Positions 21,802 to 24,572 of a stretch of 24,572 nt of DNA are shown here, piece after piece (position 1 is the first letter of the stretch; each line of letters begins with the position of its first letter). The notes beneath the pieces were generated by a model. That model did no database searches. It had not been told where the DNA came from and was given only the letters and a program-made list of their open reading frames with translations. Position numbers and translations under genes: made by a program. The stretch comes from Atopobium sp. (GTDB lineage: Bacteria; Actinomycetota; Coriobacteriia; Coriobacteriales; Atopobiaceae): contig JABZHR010000015.1 of NCBI GenBank assembly GCA_015258715.1, forward strand, positions 1 to 24,572. Direction: 5' to 3'.

Positions 21802-23645
21802 TGGCCGATATGTATTCTGGCGGAAGCACCTCCGCCATTGCATCAAGCGCGCCTGAGCACGGCAAGGGCGGCTCGGCAGATGCCATCTCCATGTCTGCAG
21901 CAGAAGTGACGCGTCGCCTAGCTGCATGGGTTTCTCCTCACGGAGGTTTTCTGGTTCTAGCGGCAGCCTCTTCAATTGCAACCGTGCTTTTGCAGCTCTG
22001 GGTACCCATCATTGTAGGCGCCGCCATCGACCAGCTCATTAGACTGGTGCAGGGTGGCGAGGCAGCACTTCTGCCAACGCTTGCTCAGCTCTCGGTGGTA
22101 GTTTTGCTTGCAAGCGCTACGCAGTGGCTTGCTTCTTGGTCTACCAATAAGCTCACCTACCTGGTCACCCGTGACCTCAGAGAGGCAGCTCATACCAAGG
22201 TGACAAACCTGCCGCTTTCGTACATTGACACGCATTCTCAGGGAGATTTGCTCTCTAGGGTAGTAAATGATGTGGATCAGCTAGGAGATGGCCTCCAGCA
22301 AGGCCTCACGCAGTTCCTTACGGGCGTGGTTACCATTATTGGAACCTTGTGCTTCATGTTCTATATGTCGGTTCCTATGGGCCTTGTAGTTGCTCTGGCT
22401 ACGCCGCTTTCAATTATTGTTGCATCCGCCATTACCAAGTACGCTAGCTCGTCTTTTGGCAAGCAGCAGGGCTACCAGGGCCAGCTTGGCGGATACGCAG
22501 AAGAGATGGTCTCCAACCAGGAGCTTATCACCGCATTTGCCCACAAGGATGCCATTATTGAGCAGTTTGAAGCTATTAACGAGAAACTCCGTGTAGTAGG
22601 AGAGCGCGCACAATTTGCCTCTTCGCTTTCCAATCCCTCCACGCGTCTAGTAAATAACTTCATTTACGCTCTGGTAGCTGCTCTTGGTTGCATTTGTGTT
22701 CTAACGGGAGTCCCTTCTCCACTCACTATCGGTCAAGTTCAGAGCTTCCTCTCGTATGCCAACCAGTACATGAAGCCTTTTAACGCTATTTCTGCAGTTG
22801 TTACACAAGTTCAGACCGCTTACGCAAGCGCTCGCCGCGTGTTTGATCTTCTCGACGCAAAAGAAATCAAGCCCGATCCAGCCGACGCCGAAGTCATCCA
22901 GAATCCACAAGGCTCCATTGAATTTGACGACGTGGCGTTCTCCTATGATCCCAAGCATCCGCTGCTTAGCCATATCTCGTTCAAGGCAGAGCCTGGTCAG
23001 AAGATTGCGCTTGTTGGACCAACCGGCTGCGGTAAGACCACCCTTATTAACCTGCTGCTAAGGTTCTATAGCATTGATTCTGGTGCAATTTATGTAGACG
23101 GACATAACACGCAAAAGCTTACGAGAGCATCGCTCAGAGAGCAGTTTGGCATGGTGTTGCAGGATACGTGGCTCTTTAAGGGAACCATCAAAGAAAACAT
23201 CCGCTATGCAAAGCCAGATACCACGGATGAAGAGATTATCGCCGCAGCTCAAAAGGCTCAGGCTCACGAGTTTATCCAGCAGCTCCCTCAGGGCTACGAC
23301 ACCATGGTGGGAGAGTCTGGAGGATCTTTGTCCCAGGGTCAGCAGCAGCTTCTGTGCATTGCCCGCGTTATGCTGGCCAATCCACCTATCCTGCTTCTGG
23401 ACGAGGCAACGTCAAGTATTGATACGCGAACAGAACAGCTGGTACAGAAGGCGTTTGACACCATCATGAACGGTAGAACTTCGCTGGTTGTTGCCCACAG
23501 ACTCTCTACCATCCAGGGAGCCGATTGCATTCTTGTTCTCAAGGACGGCTCAATTCTTGAACGCGGTACTCACAATGAGCTTTTAGCTAAGGGCGGCTTC
23601 TACGCCAAGCTGTACGAGAGTCAATTCGAGGGTACAGACGCCTAA
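21801..23645 (+). CDS. ABC exporter half-transporter, catalytic partner of the preceding gene
   Basis: The product has 614 residues. A polar N-terminal extension of about 45 residues (Gly/Ser/Ala-rich) precedes six membrane helices (about 48-340) and the ATPase domain (370-614). Walker A is GPTGCGKT (406-413), Q-loop LQD, Walker B LLLLDEATSSID with an intact catalytic E535, and the switch H566 in AHRLSTI. The signature is LSQGQ (510-514) instead of LSGGQ. It therefore supplies the intact Walker B and switch but a degenerate signature, the exact complement of its partner: one consensus and one degenerate ATP site per heterodimer. GAGGAGGTGG (21787-21796) is a strong ribosome binding site. It is the last gene of the co-directional run, followed by terminator hairpins. 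Confidence 0.94.
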   Translation: MADMYSGGSTSAIASSAPEHGKGGSADAISMSAAEVTRRLAAWVSPHGGFLVLAAASSIATVLLQLWVPIIVGAAIDQLIRLVQGGEAALLPTLAQLSVVVLLASATQWLASWSTNKLTYLVTRDLREAAHTKVTNLPLSYIDTHSQGDLLSRVVNDVDQLGDGLQQGLTQFLTGVVTIIGTLCFMFYMSVPMGLVVALATPLSIIVASAITKYASSSFGKQQGYQGQLGGYAEEMVSNQELITAFAHKDAIIEQFEAINEKLRVVGERAQFASSLSNPSTRLVNNFIYALVAALGCICVLTGVPSPLTIGQVQSFLSYANQYMKPFNAISAVVTQVQTAYASARRVFDLLDAKEIKPDPADAEVIQNPQGSIEFDDVAFSYDPKHPLLSHISFKAEPGQKIALVGPTGCGKTTLINLLLRFYSIDSGAIYVDGHNTQKLTRASLREQFGMVLQDTWLFKGTIKENIRYAKPDTTDEEIIAAAQKAQAHEFIQQLPQGYDTMVGESGGSLSQGQQQLLCIARVMLANPPILLLDEATSSIDTRTEQLVQKAFDTIMNGRTSLVVAHRLSTIQGADCILVLKDGSILERGTHNELLAKGGFYAKLYESQFEGTDA

Positions 23646-23658
23646 CTATCCACACATT

Positions 23659-23697
23659 TTGAAAGAGCCAGCACCTTGAATGGGCTGGCTCTTTCAA
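23659..23697 (+). terminator. Strong hairpin after the ABC exporter genes
   Basis: TTGAAAGAGCCAGC (23659-23672) and GCTGGCTCTTTCAA (23684-23697) form a perfect 14-bp stem with an 11-base loop. It lies 13 bases after the stop of the last + strand gene, between convergent genes. A clear T tract is missing on both sides, so Rho-independent termination may rely on the second hairpin just downstream. A shared bidirectional role is possible. Confidence 0.65.
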
Positions 23698-23709
23698 TGT
23701 CACCTGTAA

Positions 23710-23739
23710 TTGACAAACTGGAATTTGCCGCTCTTTAAA
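23710..23739 (+). promoter_or_regulatory. Possible promoter pointing antisense into the CPBP gene
   Basis: A perfect -35 TTGACA (23710-23715) is followed after 18 bases by TTTAAA (23734-23739, 4 of 6 match to TATAAT). Transcription would run antisense into the end of the minus-strand gene, directly into the second hairpin. It could be a relic of a displaced downstream gene or a chance match. Confidence 0.2.
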
Positions 23740-23769
23740 GAACTGATACATCAGTTACTTTTTTATTTT
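23734..23769 (+). terminator. Intrinsic terminator at the convergent junction
   Basis: AAAG (23737-23740) and AACTGAT (23741-23747) pair with ATCAGTT (23750-23756) and CTTT (23758-23761), with one bulged A at 23757 and a very short loop. The stem is followed by a T-rich tract (23759-23769, T6-A-T4). This is the form of a Rho-independent terminator for + strand transcripts. It overlaps the last codons of the minus-strand CPBP gene. Confidence 0.6.
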
Positions 23770-24556
23770 GCTCTCTAATCGAAAGAATAGTTGCCATTAC
23801 TATAATAATTATTTTACAAGCATAAGTTATATTTTGATCACCACCTACTGCTAATTGCGAGAAAACATTTATTAACGAATGTGTCATCACACATATCCAC
23901 AAACTATTTGTCTTTATAAATAATGCGGATAAAACAAAGCAATTAGTCAACAATCCAAGCAAAAATCCAAACGCCTGTACTTGTGGCAATGTTCCTTCAA
24001 TGTAGAAATAAGAGAAATGCCATATTCCCCATAAAACAAAGGTAATTAAAGTTGAACTAATATAACTATGGCGTTCCATCATAATTGGTTGAAAAACATA
24101 TCTCCACCCTATTTCTTCAATCCCACCAAAAAGGATTGCTTTAAGAAATAAGATAATCGGAATATACCACGCATTCAACGCTAATTTTCCATCAAATGCA
24201 ACATAACAAAAATCCAAAAACAAGAATACAATAACAAATAAATAACTGCTGATGTTTTGCTTTATAGCGAAAAAATCCTTTAATATTTTCTTCGTACTGT
24301 ACTTTTTGTATCTAAGTGCAATAATAGTTCCCCATAGAGCAGCTGAAACTCCACCTATTCCAATAGCAACCATTCCCATTGGCGTTGTGTAGTCTACATC
24401 TATACCCAAATTACGCAATATAAAAACTATGATACATATCATCCATATTTGCCCTAAGGTTCCTAATAAATAAAGAAAAATTGCCTTTTTTCGACCTTGA
24501 ATTGTCAAAGCAAGTGCAACGTTTGGTGATGGTAGACTTCCCAAGGGCACTTCCAA
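23735..24556 (-). CDS. CPBP family intramembrane metalloprotease (CAAX protease/Abi type), AT-rich
   Basis: The frame has up to 273 residues and about seven to eight hydrophobic spans. The diagnostic motifs are GGIEEIGWRYVFQP (E147, E148, R152), FVLWGIWHFSYF (H180) and MTHSLINVFSQ (H226, N230), matching EExxxR, FxxxH and HxxxN/B of the CPBP family. Relatives act as membrane proteases in prenyl-protein processing, bacteriocin self-immunity or unknown roles. Base composition is strongly AT-rich, with many AAA, ATA and AAT codons, unlike all other genes here, which suggests horizontal acquisition. The start is unclear: an in-frame TAA lies at 24566-24568, and only TTG or GTG codons (24556, 24550, 24544, 24508) occur before the first helix, none with a good ribosome binding site. 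The true 5' end may be damaged or lie at one of these codons. Confidence 0.75.
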   Translation of the reverse strand: MEVPLGSLPSPNVALALTIQGRKKAIFLYLLGTLGQIWMICIIVFILRNLGIDVDYTTPMGMVAIGIGGVSAALWGTIIALRYKKYSTKKILKDFFAIKQNISSYLFVIVFLFLDFCYVAFDGKLALNAWYIPIILFLKAILFGGIEEIGWRYVFQPIMMERHSYISSTLITFVLWGIWHFSYFYIEGTLPQVQAFGFLLGLLTNCFVLSALFIKTNSLWICVMTHSLINVFSQLAVGGDQNITYACKIIIIVMATILSIREQNKKVTDVSVL

Positions 24557-24572
24557 CCCAGACGCTTACGTG

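Noticed and set aside
23735..24556. Phage abortive-infection system based on the CPBP (Abi) protein
   Set aside because: The family name is historical; there is no partner gene in the window and the motif set fits a general membrane protease.
24506..24572. P-loop-like sequence (GSALGKST) in another minus-strand frame at the right edge, possibly a broken ABC ATPase
   Set aside because: The spacing between the first Gly and Gly-Lys is one residue too short for a Walker A motif and the frame loses any ABC character at once.
1..24572. tRNA, rRNA, CRISPR array, insertion sequence or riboswitch
   Set aside because: No cloverleaf, spaced repeat array, transposase or recognisable riboswitch core was found by reading; coding density leaves little room for them.

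Overview
The window looks like a housekeeping stretch of the chromosome of a Gram-positive bacterium. My best guess is an actinobacterium of class Coriobacteriia (Atopobium/Lancefieldella-like), from recall of gene content and order. Supporting points are an intermediate GC content, frequent GTG and TTG starts, an LPNTG cell-wall sorting signal, ScpA/ScpB, IspH of the non-mevalonate pathway, PlsY/PlsC lipid synthesis, and a DUF512 protein immediately before der. A Firmicutes relative cannot be excluded without a database search.

Layout. The left edge (1-347) is the C-terminal tail of a sortase-anchored surface protein. After a short promoter-bearing gap, about twenty genes run on the + strand with very small gaps and many stop/start overlaps (TAATG, TAGTG). 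In order they are: an ABC-F ATPase; a site-2 protease; scpA and scpB; rluB; a histidine phosphatase; a fused cytidylate kinase-PlsC protein; ispH; a PDZ/radical-SAM DUF512 protein; der; plsY; gpsA; rpe; a cysteine desulfurase; a coiled-coil zinc-ribbon protein; coaBC; nfo; a second, Uup-like ABC-F ATPase; and two half-size ABC exporters that form a heterodimer. The run ends at two closely spaced hairpins (23659-23697 and 23734-23769). Beyond them an AT-rich CPBP-family membrane protease gene lies on the minus strand, convergent and compositionally foreign. No tRNA, rRNA, CRISPR array, insertion sequence or phage gene was seen.

How the genes fit together. ScpA and ScpB are the kleisin and kite subunits of the SMC condensin. 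GpsA makes glycerol-3-phosphate, PlsY adds the first acyl chain and the PlsC domain adds the second, so three phosphatidic-acid steps lie within about 7 kb. RluB, Der and probably the two ABC-F proteins act on the ribosome. IspH, CoaBC and the cysteine desulfurase supply isoprenoid precursors, coenzyme A and persulfide sulfur. Nfo repairs abasic sites.

The items most worth a second look are these: the Cmk-PlsC fusion, whose linker DNA carries a perfect 11-bp hairpin; an inverted repeat that would pair with the TTG start codon of the first ABC-F gene; a zinc-ribbon protein missing one expected cysteine; the complementary degenerate nucleotide site of the ABC exporter pair; and the AT-rich CPBP gene with no clear start. 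I found no convincing new multi-gene defence or metabolic system; the window is mostly conserved core genes.
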